Counted from the first letter of the stretch, positions 43,147-51,303 are shown. The stretch is DNA of 64,000 nucleotides from CAVTUU01 sp045804965 (GCA_045804965.1 JBJMMD010000047.1:248001-312000), one strand, 5' to 3'. The notes: a model not told the origin generated them from the letters alone. Numbers and translations are program-made.

Positions 43147-43233
43147 GCCGAAGTGGCGGAACCGGCAGACGCGCTACGTTCAGGGCGTAGTGGGCTTTAG
43201 CCCGTGGGAGTTCAAATCTCCCCTTCGGCACCA
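43147..43233 (+). tRNA. tRNA-Leu (anticodon CAG)
   Basis: Class II tRNA with acceptor GCCGAAG/CTTCGGC, anticodon stem CTACG/CGTAG with loop TTCAGGG, and a long variable arm (TGGGCTTTAGCCCG). The 3' CCA is encoded. Confidence 0.96.
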
Positions 43234-43295
43234 AAAGCTGGCTAACTGGCCGCTTGGTCCGTCGTTATGACGGGCCCGCACGTTGAAAACCGAGG

Positions 43296-43648
43296 GTGTG
43301 AAAGGAAGGATGATCGCTGATCTTCGGGTCAGAGGAAAGTCCGAGCTGCACAGAGCGAGGGTGCTCGACGAAAGTCGGGGAGGCGCCGTCAGGCGTCGAC
43401 AGTCCAGACTGGCACGCGTATCGCGCGTGAGAGCAACAGAAACCAATCCGCGGTCCGTCCGGCAACGGTGCAGGAGCGTGGCTGAAAAGGGCAATCCTCC
43501 CCGCAGCAATCTCCGAATCGGCCGTTATCAGGTTGCTCGCCAAGGCCGGAAGACGAGAGCAGCCGCGAAGGCGACGACGCGGCCGGTCCTATCACGGACC
43601 GAGAGAGATGATCATCACGAACAGAACTCGGCTTACTCTCTTTTCACT
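43296..43648 (+). ncRNA. rnpB: RNase P RNA
   Basis: The universal 5' core CAGAGGAAAGTCCGAGCTGC is at about 43328-43347, and the 3' core ACAGAACTCGGCTTAC is at 43621-43635. CAACAGAAACCAATCC and GGCAACGGTGCAGGAG-type internal segments (about 43434-43483) are also present. The ends pair (GTGAAAGG near 43298 with TTTTCAC at 43641-43647) as helix P1. This ribozyme cleaves tRNA 5' leaders. It is embedded between tRNA-Leu and tRNA-His, so it likely processes its own co-transcript. Confidence 0.94.
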
Positions 43649-43661
43649 ACCCATGGTTTAC

Positions 43662-43735
43662 GGTGCCTATAGCTCAATCGGCAGAGCGCCGGTCTGTGGA
43701 ACCGGAGGTCACGGGTTCGATCCCCGTTAGGCACC
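43662..43735 (+). tRNA. tRNA-His (anticodon GTG)
   Basis: Acceptor GTGCCTA/TAGGCAC with the extra G-1 opposite discriminator C typical of tRNA-His; anticodon stem CCGGT/ACCGG with loop CTGTGGA. It starts 14 nt after the RNase P RNA. Confidence 0.95.
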
Positions 43736-43746
43736 CCTCTAAAAAC

Positions 43747-43765
43747 TGCATAACGACGCGGAGAA
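43747..43765 (+). repeat. Shared post-tRNA motif, copy 2
   Basis: Matches 17 of 19 bases of 28600-28618 after tRNA-Gln (core AACGACGCGGA). A hairpin follows directly, as at the other copy. Confidence 0.55.
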
Positions 43766-43767
43766 TG

Positions 43768-43798
43768 AAGCGCCGGCCTTCGCCGGAGGTCGGCGCTT
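43768..43798 (+). terminator. Hairpin after tRNA-His
   Basis: AAGCGCCGGCC (43768-43778) and GGTCGGCGCTT (43788-43798) form an 11-bp stem with one G-T wobble. It probably ends the tRNA-rnpB transcript. Confidence 0.6.
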
Positions 43799-43945
43799 CT
43801 ACTCGTTTGAGCCCAAAACTTTGACCGTACTGGTAGAGTGTCAGAGACGGAGCTACTAGCCAACAGGTGTATACATGGCGGCTCACGGACGAGTCACACC
43901 AAACAACTTCCGTCGACTTGCGTTGGAGCGGAGAGGACCACCCTC

Positions 43946-44581
43946 ATGACGGCGTCTGATCACTCGGCTTCCCTAACGCCATCCCACGGCGAGCGACCGA
44001 CACTCTGGCAGGACCTCTGGCGCATTGCCGTCCTGATTGGGATCGGCCTTCTCGCTGGCCTGGTGGCGGGTTTCGTTGCCGGCGGCCTGGGTTCTCGTGT
44101 TGCGATGCGGATCGTCGCGCTGATCGCCGGTCACGAGCACTATGGTGAAGTGACTGATGCCGACGAGATCGTTGGCAAGATCACGGGCGATGGGACCGCC
44201 TTCTTGGTGCTGGCCGGAACGTTCCTCGGGGTGCTCAGTGGGTTCCTCTATCTCGCCGTGCGGCGCTGGATGCCGGGCTCGGGGATTTGGAAGGGGCTGG
44301 CGTTTGGGGGGGTGCTGCTGCTGCTCTTCGGGAGCGTGATCATCGACGGCGGCAACCCGGACTTCCGCCGATTCGTGCCCTCGTACTTGAGCGTCGGGCT
44401 GTTCGCGTCCCTCTTCTTCCTGTATGGCCTGATCGCCTCTGCGATCGTCGAGCGCTTGGATCGGGGTGGCGGCTCTCCGCCACGCGGCCGGGTTCTCGCC
44501 GTCGGCGGCTATGTCGTGCTGTCTCTCGCCGGCCTCGTGGGACTGACGAGAGACGTCAAGGCGGTTATTGAGATTTTCTAA
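43946..44581 (+). CDS. Integral membrane protein of unknown function
   Basis: A 211-residue protein with about five hydrophobic segments: IAVLIGIGLLAGLVAGFVAG near residue 27, FLVLAGTFLGVLSGFLYLAV near 84, then GLAFGGVLLLLFGSVI, SVGLFASLFFLYGLIAS and YVVLSLAGLVGLT. I do not recognise a family. GGAGAGGA precedes the ATG; the open frame extends further upstream without support. It lies between tRNA-His and an integrase relic and is more G+C-rich than its flanks, so it may be transferred cargo. Its end overlaps the relic by four bases. Confidence 0.72.
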   Translation: MTASDHSASLTPSHGERPTLWQDLWRIAVLIGIGLLAGLVAGFVAGGLGSRVAMRIVALIAGHEHYGEVTDADEIVGKITGDGTAFLVLAGTFLGVLSGFLYLAVRRWMPGSGIWKGLAFGGVLLLLFGSVIIDGGNPDFRRFVPSYLSVGLFASLFFLYGLIASAIVERLDRGGGSPPRGRVLAVGGYVVLSLAGLVGLTRDVKAVIEIF

Positions 44582-44940
44582 ACCAACCGGTCCCGGACAG
44601 CCGTTGAACCCGCGAGCGCCCGCTCCATGGCGTCGGCCGCTTCGTCGAACGCCTCTGGGAACAGGTGGCCGTAGGTATCAGCCGTCGTGCTCAGGAGTGA
44701 ATGCCCGAGGATCTCTTCCACGACCTTGATCGGCACCCCTTCGGCGAGCAATAGGCTTGCGGCAGTGAGTGCGTGCTCCATTGCGTCGGCACACCACCAG
44801 TAAGAAGTAGGCTTGCTGAAGTCGGGCCGTGTATTTTGAAGAATTCGCCGCACTAGGACGATCCAGGTTTGCATGGGACGCCTAGAACGAACCACATTGC
44901 TCGGATCCAACGGCCATCCGATGCGTATCGTGAAGATCAA
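44578..44940 (-). pseudogene. Degenerate tyrosine recombinase C-terminal relic
   Basis: TAASLLLAEGVPIKVVEEIL, then GHSLLSTTADTYGHLFPEAF matches the end of phage-type integrases, including the catalytic H and the nucleophile Tyr. Upstream, WPLDPSNVVR is still recognisable, but the segment between is scrambled and the HxxR motif is gone (it reads MEHALTAAS), suggesting frameshifts. Only about 120 codons remain. Not functional. Confidence 0.8.
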
Positions 44941-45132
44941 GTCGGATTCCTCCCATTTTTCACCCGCAGTGAGTCCCTCAAATGATTAGCGATCTTAGTG
45001 AGCCCAGAGCGCAGACACCAACGACGCCCGCACGCTGAGCCCTCGCCGAGATCTCTGTGTCTTTGGCTCCTTGGGGATGAAACCGTCGTCGATTCGCTGG
45101 AAAGCGTGCCGCACCTTGATCGATCGCCGATT

Positions 45133-46230
45133 CTACGCCGCGGTGATCAGCAACGTCACCATTCCGACCAAGAACAGTCCTAGGAGTCCAATCGCCGCGA
45201 TGCGGTCAAGTCGCTGGGCGCGGGTTGCATTCGCTTCGTCCACGTGAATCCAATGAGAGGTCAATATCGTCGTCGCGATCAGCCCTACGACCACGATGTA
45301 GGCAAGGACGTAGATCTTGTCGAGCAATACCAAGGTTCCGACTTCAGGGAGAGTATTCGTGTAAGCCTGTTGCAGGAATACCAATGTCAACAGCGCCGTC
45401 GCAGGACCGGCGAGCCGAACCTCAGGGTAAGCTGGATGGACCAGCAGCACACTGCATCCCAGGAGGAGCACAATCAGCAGCGGCAGCAGCAATTTCCAGC
45501 GAAAGAAACTTTCCGGCCGTTTGATTTTCAGGTCTAGCTCTGCTAATGAGTAGTTGTGTTGCCCGGTAGTGGAAGGGAAGCCGAAATCCGTGCTGTAATC
45601 ATGTTCGTGCGCGGTCAAACTCCAACTCGTGACCTGCCATCCCGGGATTCGAATATCGGCACTGATGCTGGTCTGGTCAGTGTCCGGCACGTAGATCAAC
45701 TGATCGATCGGATAGGTCGAGTCCTCAATATCGATCCTCAAAACATGCTTATCTAACGGGTAATCTTGAAGCAGCAGAGGTTCATAGAATTGGCCCTGAA
45801 TGTGGAATTGTTGTAGCCGTTCACCACTCGGCAATGAAACCGGCGTCGCGTAGATCTGCTTCATCGTTAGCGCCCAGCGCGCTACGTTGTTGAGAAGTTC
45901 GACCGTCGGCGTCGGATCGTTATTTCCTTTCCACCGCATCCACATATAAAAGTCAGCGAAAAAGGTGCTCTCTTGTTGATCGAGCCCGTGAACTTCCGCT
46001 AAGTAGAATCCAATTGTCACTTTGAGCGGACCGTTCGTCTCGCCGCCGCTCGCTCCATGCTCGCTCGTGGGCTGAGGAGAGGCCACAGCCGGTGTGGCCT
46101 GATTCGCAGCGACCTCCGGCGTTCCGATCGACGCCAAACTGGCAAATAAGTAGATGGTCACAAACAGCCTGGCGAAGTTGAGCCACACTCTTAGCGACAA
46201 GTTGGGGCTGCTCAAACGATCCGCTATCAA
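45133..46230 (-). CDS. Prokaryotic pentameric ligand-gated ion channel
   Basis: A 365-residue protein with the architecture of GLIC/ELIC-like channels. A signal segment lies at about residues 12-38. The extracellular beta-sandwich (about 68-240) has VTIGFYLAEVHGLDQQESTF, FADFYMWMRWKG and YPLDKHVLRIDIEDSTYP, the equivalents of the ligand-binding domain and the prokaryotic loop lacking Cys-loop cysteines. Four helices follow: M1 LLLPLLIVLLLGCSVLLVHP with its proline, M2 GPATALLTLVFLQQAYTNTL, M3 IYVLAYIVVVGLIATTI and M4 near the end. The TTG start has GGAGGG seven bases upstream. The ligand and ion selectivity are unknown. Confidence 0.78.
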   Translation of the reverse strand: MIADRLSSPNLSLRVWLNFARLFVTIYLFASLASIGTPEVAANQATPAVASPQPTSEHGASGGETNGPLKVTIGFYLAEVHGLDQQESTFFADFYMWMRWKGNNDPTPTVELLNNVARWALTMKQIYATPVSLPSGERLQQFHIQGQFYEPLLLQDYPLDKHVLRIDIEDSTYPIDQLIYVPDTDQTSISADIRIPGWQVTSWSLTAHEHDYSTDFGFPSTTGQHNYSLAELDLKIKRPESFFRWKLLLPLLIVLLLGCSVLLVHPAYPEVRLAGPATALLTLVFLQQAYTNTLPEVGTLVLLDKIYVLAYIVVVGLIATTILTSHWIHVDEANATRAQRLDRIAAIGLLGLFLVGMVTLLITAA

Positions 46231-46624
46231 CTTTGCGCCCTCCGCCGAAAGAGCGATTGATTCAATCTGACAAAACCAAACCGTAGTCCAGCTTCTGGTT
46301 TAGTGCCGAGAAATGCAGCAGGGATTCCTCCTTCCCCGCAAATCTGCGCCGGCTCCAACCTCGGCCGCTTTGACAGCGACTCGGATGCGGCGTTCGTGGC
46401 CGGTGACGTTCGCGCCACTTATCCCGCATGATCCCCGCAAACTTCGTTGCGGAGCGAAGAGACGATCGAACGGGTTGCCGTAGCATTGGACGCCGTCCTC
46501 AGGAGCGGGTCCTTGGGCGGCCCTGACGTCGTTAACAGCCACGCATAATGCAGAGAGTCGGATGACCGCGCCCGGTGCCGGGCGCGGTCGTCCGATTAAT
46601 CGCAATTTATCGTTTGCCGCCGAA
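46231..46624. other. Intergenic stretch upstream of the channel gene
   Basis: No convincing gene on either strand. It contains the hairpin at 46564-46589 and the channel ribosome site near 46240. Confidence 0.5.
46564..46589 (-). terminator. Hairpin downstream of the amber-interrupted gene
   Basis: GACCGCGCCC (46564-46573) and GGGCGCGGTC (46580-46589) pair perfectly around a six-base loop, with CGGA/TCCG extending the stem after one mismatch. It lies 36 bp past the stop of the minus-strand gene at 46625. Confidence 0.6.
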
Positions 46625-47215
46625 CTAAGTTGACGCCGGCATGTTCGGATGGAACAGGAAAACCGAAACGACCGACCCGCCGTTCGGATCCGTGTCAATC
46701 CTGGCAGCCCCGAAATAGCCGGAGTTGTTTAGCGGGTCCAGTTCGATGGCAACCCCCGTAACCGACGAGCAAGCAGCGGCGGTGCACTGTGGGATATTGC
46801 CGCAGGCAATGTAGTTCTGGATGTTTTCTGCACTTTCGTGCGCGTTAATGGCGTAACCACCACCCACTAGGTCAGCGAGGTTGGCATCGACGTGGGTGAA
46901 GCTGAACAGTACCGGTGTCGCCTGGGTCGCGCTGACACCAGGAAGCGGAGTCGCGTTCGAACCCGCTTCGGGAGTGGCAGCTGGACCAAACGAGAACGCA
47001 TTCGTGATCGTGTAGGTTGTAATGTCGTGAAGCGGATAAACGACATCACCGAGCGACTCGCAACTACCGCTATGGATGTGGACAGGGTGTGGTTGCTCAG
47101 CCCCTGCGGACGGCGTCGCGTCCTACGCTAGAGCCGAAGTTGCTCCGAGCGCGAGCATTGCGGCGAATAGCAACAAACCAGTCCAAACCGACCTGCGGAC
47201 TCGAACGAACTTCAT
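46625..47215 (-). pseudogene. Secreted-protein gene interrupted by one amber codon
   Basis: Read on the minus strand from the ATG at 47215 (AAGGGAG upstream), codons 1-30 encode a classic signal peptide ending SALA. Codon 31 is TAG (47123-47125). The same frame then continues, coding for DATPSAGAEQPHPVHIHSGS, YPLHDITTYTITNAFSFGPA and later AINAHESAENIQNYIACGNI up to TAG at 46625. The HIHSG...CGNI arrangement resembles extracellular proteins common in Chloroflexota whose mature part often starts Gln-Asp-Ala, so CAG to TAG is a likely single change. As it stands only the signal peptide would be made, unless the codon is suppressed or is a sequencing error. Confidence 0.8.
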
Positions 47216-47778
47216 TTCGACTCCCTTCAAGATCATGTCGATTGCCACGGGAAACGGAGCACCTCAAAGTTTGTCGCACTTGAGGATTGTGTAGAGTCTT
47301 TCCGAATCCTCCTCAATCGGAAAGTTCTAGCTCCGTTAAAGCGCGAAACGCCATCGCTATTCAACGTTGAACAACGACGCTGTAATTAACAGTCTGGACA
47401 CTCTTTTGACAAGACCCTGGACTAGAGCGACTTTGATGCGCTGGTTACAATTGGACCCGTCGGTGACGGCCGAATTCGTTGACCAGATCTCCGTGAACGA
47501 ATTTTCTGGCCTTCCGTTGGAGGTCCCGCCGGACCGTAAGCCTTAGCTCACAGCGTCACGTGTAGGCTTCAGCCGACTTCCGGGAAAGAGTCCCTGACTC
47601 ATGTCGGGGCGGAGTCGAGGACCGACCTTAGTGCCATCGGGAATTGGTCCAGCGGGCAATCGACGTTGTGCGACGCTACAGGTCGCCGGCGGGAGAGACC
47701 ATCATGGAAAGGCCAACGGCGGTGCTGCGGCGGTCAGTTAAATTTTGCTCCGGGATGCACCTAAAGGAGAGAAAAACG
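47216..47778. other. Intergenic region with no recognisable gene
   Basis: No convincing coding frame is seen; an open frame upstream of 47779 continues the DUF1269-like gene but lacks similarity. The last 20 bases are the ribosome site of that gene. Confidence 0.5.
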
Positions 47779-48270
47779 ATGGCAACGGCGGCGGCACTCA
47801 TCTTTCCAGATCAGACAACGGCCGGGCACGCGCTTGAAGCCCTGCGGGCGGTCGAAAATTCGGGCGACGCGAAGTTCCTAGAGAGCGGCCTACTTATCAA
47901 GAACCCGGACGGCCGTGTTGAGATGAAGAAAGACGGCTGGAAGTCTGAGATCATGGTGGGTGGGGCCGCTGGTGGTGCGATTGGCGCCCTGCTCCTCGGC
48001 CTTCCCGTAATCGGAGTCGCCGGCGGAGCGCTCGCGGGCAGGTACATCGGGAAGCACAAGGAAAGCGAGGAGACTTTTCAGGCGTTCGCGGATCAGGTTA
48101 AGCGCGAGATGCCCCCGGGAGGCGCCGCCGTCCTAGCCTTGGTGGAAGCGACAAATCCAGGCCGAGTCCACGCAGCGCTCGGCGCATTCGGAGGCACTCT
48201 CTTTTCTACAGATCTGCCAGCGGCTGAGATCGCGAACATCCAGACCGAGCTCGACAAGCACCAACATTAG
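47779..48270 (+). CDS. DUF1269-like protein with glycine-zipper membrane segment
   Basis: A 163-residue protein starting MATAAALIFPDQTTAGHALE. A soluble alpha/beta N-terminus is followed by a Gly/Ala-rich hydrophobic stretch (VGGAAGGAIGALLLGLPVIG, near residue 57), then a second ferredoxin-like segment (MPPGGAAVLALVEATNPG). This arrangement is typical of DUF1269/DUF3341-like proteins, whose function is unknown. AAAGGAGAG lies eight bases upstream of the ATG. Confidence 0.75.
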   Translation: MATAAALIFPDQTTAGHALEALRAVENSGDAKFLESGLLIKNPDGRVEMKKDGWKSEIMVGGAAGGAIGALLLGLPVIGVAGGALAGRYIGKHKESEETFQAFADQVKREMPPGGAAVLALVEATNPGRVHAALGAFGGTLFSTDLPAAEIANIQTELDKHQH

Positions 48271-48735
48271 GTGGGAAGCACCGAACGCATGGTGGCGTCG
48301 CGAGAGGGATGCAAAAACCAGTCTGTGCTTTGCACCCACGACAACATCAGCGCTGACTTAGATGCGACATGGCACCAGTCGCAAGAGCCAGAGAAATAGG
48401 CGTAGCGCGAGCAGCAGAGGTTGCCTCGGCGTCAACACCGCTTGCGCATATCTACCACGGCTTCAGTGAGGTCCTGCAAGACGCTGACCGCACTTGAAGT
48501 CCGACAAGCTGCCCCCGTTATCGCGCGGAGGAGCAACGCGCCAACAGGACAAAGGCGTTGTCCGAGACACCTGCATGGCGCCGAAAAAGGCAGGTTCCAT
48601 CGCATGGAGGAACGCCTGCCGTATGACGCGGTAACTCACTGCGGCAAAAGCGGCAATTGCATCCGGCGCCGAAAGGAACGCACGTCTTCTTCAGGTTCGG
48701 GCCGGGGTTCCGCGGCCAGATACCAATAAGTCTAG
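48271..48735. other. Intergenic region without a supported gene
   Basis: Short frames exist (for example a 42-codon ATG frame from 48369) but none has a good ribosome site or recognisable sequence. Confidence 0.45.
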
Positions 48736-48810
48736 GTCGCGTAGCGATCCGCGAGAACGCCGAGCTGTGGAAAATCTTGCTGAAATGAGAGAATTTTCGC
48801 GCTACGCGAC
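48736..48810. repeat. Long-armed inverted repeat downstream of a membrane-protein gene
   Basis: GTCGCGTAGCG (48736-48746) is repeated inverted as CGCTACGCGAC (48800-48810), an 11-bp perfect match. Inside, GAAAATCTT and AGAATTTTC can form a second stem. It lies just past the minus-strand gene ending at 48818 and may be a terminator or a small palindromic element. Confidence 0.5.
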
Positions 48811-48817
48811 GAGAGGT

Positions 48818-49384
48818 TTAATTGGCAAGCGTCGAGTTTGCCAGCGACCGATTTCGTAGCCGGACGACGAGCCACGCACCCGCCAAGGCAGCGACGACCA
48901 TGGCGAATGGAACGAGCGCGGCAGTGGGTGGCGGGTCGGTCCTGACCGGGGCATGCGATCCCTCGATCGAACGAATTGCTGCTCGGGCGACGGCGACAAG
49001 GAGGTGAGTCGGGAGCCAGAGCGCGGGGAGCAGTGGCCCCCAATCGAGCGCTTGAACACCGGTAATCGATCCCACAAGCACTCCGCCGACTCCGAAGCCG
49101 ATTAGCGCCCAGATGAGGTTCGCTGGTTTCACCAAAAGCACGAGCAGCAAGCAAACCGCGAACACCAAGGTGAAATACGCTCGAAATCGGTCGCTTGTCC
49201 GCAGTGAGCGAAGGAGCATGACTGCGGACGCCAGCCAAAGCACTCCGCCAATGCCGTTGAACATCTTTGCCGCTGATCCATTCGCCAAGATAGCGAGAGC
49301 CACGACGAGCGATGCAGCGATTAGGCAACCGGTCGCCTGCAGATTTGAACGGCTTATCGGCAATTCTTCAGCAAGGTTTCTCAT
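48818..49384 (-). CDS. Small integral membrane protein of unknown function
   Basis: A 188-residue protein with five to six hydrophobic helices (for example GCLIAASLVVALAILANGSA, AYFTLVFAVCLLLVLLV, LVPFAMVVAALAGAWLVVRL) and a Pro-rich loop. No family recognised. The ATG at 49384 has a distant GGGAG; a longer frame to 49456 is less likely. Confidence 0.6.
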   Translation of the reverse strand: MRNLAEELPISRSNLQATGCLIAASLVVALAILANGSAAKMFNGIGGVLWLASAVMLLRSLRTSDRFRAYFTLVFAVCLLLVLLVKPANLIWALIGFGVGGVLVGSITGVQALDWGPLLPALWLPTHLLVAVARAAIRSIEGSHAPVRTDPPPTAALVPFAMVVAALAGAWLVVRLRNRSLANSTLAN

Positions 49385-49475
49385 CGAAGATCGTTGCTCC
49401 CGCCCCAGGGCACGATTGTCGCATCTTACCCTAATGCATTTCTTGGGCCGATTCATGGGAGAGTTTCGGCATCGC

Positions 49476-49484
49476 TGCTATACT
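49476..49484 (+). promoter_or_regulatory. Extended -10 promoter of tRNA-Arg
   Basis: TGCTATACT (49476-49484) is a TGn-extended -10 box 29 bp before the tRNA. No clear -35. Confidence 0.55.
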
Positions 49485-49513
49485 CTTACCGGCGTCGCAG
49501 GCTCTGAAAATCT

Positions 49514-49586
49514 GCCCTCGTAGCTCAACGGATAGAGCGTCTGGCTTCGGACCAGAAGGCTGGGGGTTCGAGTCCCTCCGGGGGTA
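49514..49586 (+). tRNA. tRNA-Arg (anticodon TCG)
   Basis: Acceptor GCCCTCG/CGGGGGT (with G1-U72 and an internal wobble), anticodon stem TCTGG/CCAGA with loop CTTCGGA, T loop GGTTCGAGTCC. Discriminator A; CCA not encoded. Confidence 0.94.
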
Positions 49587-49646
49587 CCGTCTCGTCTCCA
49601 CTCCGCAGCTCCTGCGATTGATACCGCTTTAAGGGTCCGGAGATCT

Positions 49647-50843
49647 ATGCGCGCCTCCATCCTCTCCATCGGCCGCGAGCTCATCCTCGGTCATATCACG
49701 GACACAAACGCGACCTTTCTTTCGCAGGAACTCGTGATTTTAGGGATCGAGCTTCTGCATGTCGTCCAAGTCAGCGACGATCGTGCGCGCATCACCACCA
49801 CTATTCGCAACTCCCTCAAGGAAGCCGAGCTCATCATTTGCACCGGAGGCATCGGCCCGACCGGGGATGACCTGACGCGCGAAGCGATCGCCGATGTCGT
49901 GGGCGAAACGCCCGCAGTCGATTCAACACTGTTGGCCACGATCGAGAAGTTCTTCGCCGCGCGAGGGCAGGCGATGCCCGCGCAGAACCAAAAGCAAGCG
50001 TGGCTGATTCCCGGGGCCGAGTCCCTGCCGAACCCTGTCGGCACGGCGCCGGGCTGGTTTGTGAACATCGACGGGAAGTTCGTGGTTTGCATGCCAGGTG
50101 TGCCGCGGGAAATGACGCGCATGTGGTCCGAACAAGTCGTGCCCCGTTTGAGAGCGCACCTGCCGCATCGAGTGCTCAGCTCGGTCCGGTTCAAAACGAT
50201 CGGCATCGGCGAGTCGGCGGCGGAGCAGAAGCTTGCCGACCTCGTCGCGCTCGACAATCCGGTTGTTGCGACCTATGCCAAGGACGACGGTGTGCATATA
50301 TTGGTCGCTGCTGTCGCGGATAGGCAAGCGGACGCCGAAGCACTCCGAGACGGGGCGGCGATCGAAGTTGAGCGGCGACTCACCGATTTCATCTATTCTG
50401 CAAACGAAATAACGCTCGCGGACGCCCTCATTGAACTTCTTCGAATCCGAAAGGCAATGCTCGTGATCGAAGACCGGGGCGGGGGCGGCCGCTTCGCCAG
50501 TCTGCTCCAAAGCTCTCCCCGCGCAAGCCTCGTTTCCACTTATGCGGTGAGTCTGCCCCACGCCGCATCGGAAGATTCAATGCTCTCAGAACTGATGCTC
50601 CACACTGGGGCAAACACGGGGATTGAATTACAAGTGACTGCCAGTCCAACAGAGAACGATCTCTACGAAGCCACTGTCTCGGTAAATATCTGTGGAGAAG
50701 GATTTCAAGTCGAAGAGTCGTTCTCCCTGCGGGCGAAATTTGAAGAAGTGCAGCGCCGCTCGGGAATGATTGCGGCCGATGTTTTGCATCGTGCGCTCAA
50801 AGCGTCACCCACTAACAAGAGCGCTCCTGAAATCGTTGAATGA
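49647..50843 (+). CDS. cinA: CinA-like protein with degenerate C-terminal domain
   Basis: A 398-residue protein. The N-terminal MoCF-like domain (ILSIGRELILGHITDTNATF, CTGGIGPTGDDLTREAIADV, CMPGVPREM) is the ADP-ribose/NMN-related pyrophosphatase half of CinA. The C-terminal half aligns to nicotinamide-nucleotide amidase, but the active-site serine motif (normally ESCTGG) reads IEDRGGGGRFASLL near residue 272, so amidase activity is doubtful. It overlaps ybeY tail to tail by 32 bases. Confidence 0.85.
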   Translation: MRASILSIGRELILGHITDTNATFLSQELVILGIELLHVVQVSDDRARITTTIRNSLKEAELIICTGGIGPTGDDLTREAIADVVGETPAVDSTLLATIEKFFAARGQAMPAQNQKQAWLIPGAESLPNPVGTAPGWFVNIDGKFVVCMPGVPREMTRMWSEQVVPRLRAHLPHRVLSSVRFKTIGIGESAAEQKLADLVALDNPVVATYAKDDGVHILVAAVADRQADAEALRDGAAIEVERRLTDFIYSANEITLADALIELLRIRKAMLVIEDRGGGGRFASLLQSSPRASLVSTYAVSLPHAASEDSMLSELMLHTGANTGIELQVTASPTENDLYEATVSVNICGEGFQVEESFSLRAKFEEVQRRSGMIAADVLHRALKASPTNKSAPEIVE

Positions 50844-51267
50844 GCTGATCTTGGTAATTGAGCATGCGCTCGCGATCCCCTTCGTCGCCATCCTTCCAAC
50901 CACAAAGATGGAGAAGTCCGTGCACGATCAAGAATGCCGTTTCTTGCTCTCGCGTATGCCCGAACTCGCCTCCTTGCTCCGCTGCTCGATCGACTGAGAT
51001 TACAATATCGCCGCCCGCATCAAAGTCGCCCTCGGCCGGATCCGAGGGGAACGTCATCACATCAGTCACTGAATCAATCGCCATGTATTGGCGGTGAAGA
51101 TGTCGAAGCCGCTCATCCGTGGTCAGGACGATGGCAACCTCCCATAGGCCCGAAGCTCCAGCCTCCTTCAATGCGAACTTCGCCAGCGCCTCGATGCGAT
51201 CGGCATCGAGATTCATCTGAATACCAGGCTCGAGGATAAGGTTGAGTTCGAGATGGAGATCACCCAC
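50812..51267 (-). CDS. ybeY: rRNA maturation RNase YbeY
   Basis: A 151-residue metal-dependent endoribonuclease for 16S rRNA 3' processing and ribosome quality control. VTDVMTFPSD near residue 67 and the metal motif FLIVHGLLHLCGW near 111 are clear. The third histidine of HGxLHLxGYDH is missing; the sequence continues KDGDEGDRERM, so an Asp may take its place. The GTG start lacks a good ribosome site. It precedes no obvious partner and follows yqeY by 36 bp. Confidence 0.9.
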   Translation of the reverse strand: MGDLHLELNLILEPGIQMNLDADRIEALAKFALKEAGASGLWEVAIVLTTDERLRHLHRQYMAIDSVTDVMTFPSDPAEGDFDAGGDIVISVDRAAEQGGEFGHTREQETAFLIVHGLLHLCGWKDGDEGDRERMLNYQDQLIQRFQERSC

Positions 51268-51303
51268 CGAAGAAGCACTGATAGCCGAGAATATCGCGAA
51301 ACA

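Noticed and set aside
48421..48729. 102-codon plus-strand frame
   Set aside because: Low-complexity Arg/Ser-rich translation without ribosome site.
48732..49328. 198-codon minus-strand frame overlapping the small membrane protein
   Set aside because: It is an alternative frame of the membrane-protein gene, whose hydrophobic helix pattern is far more protein-like.
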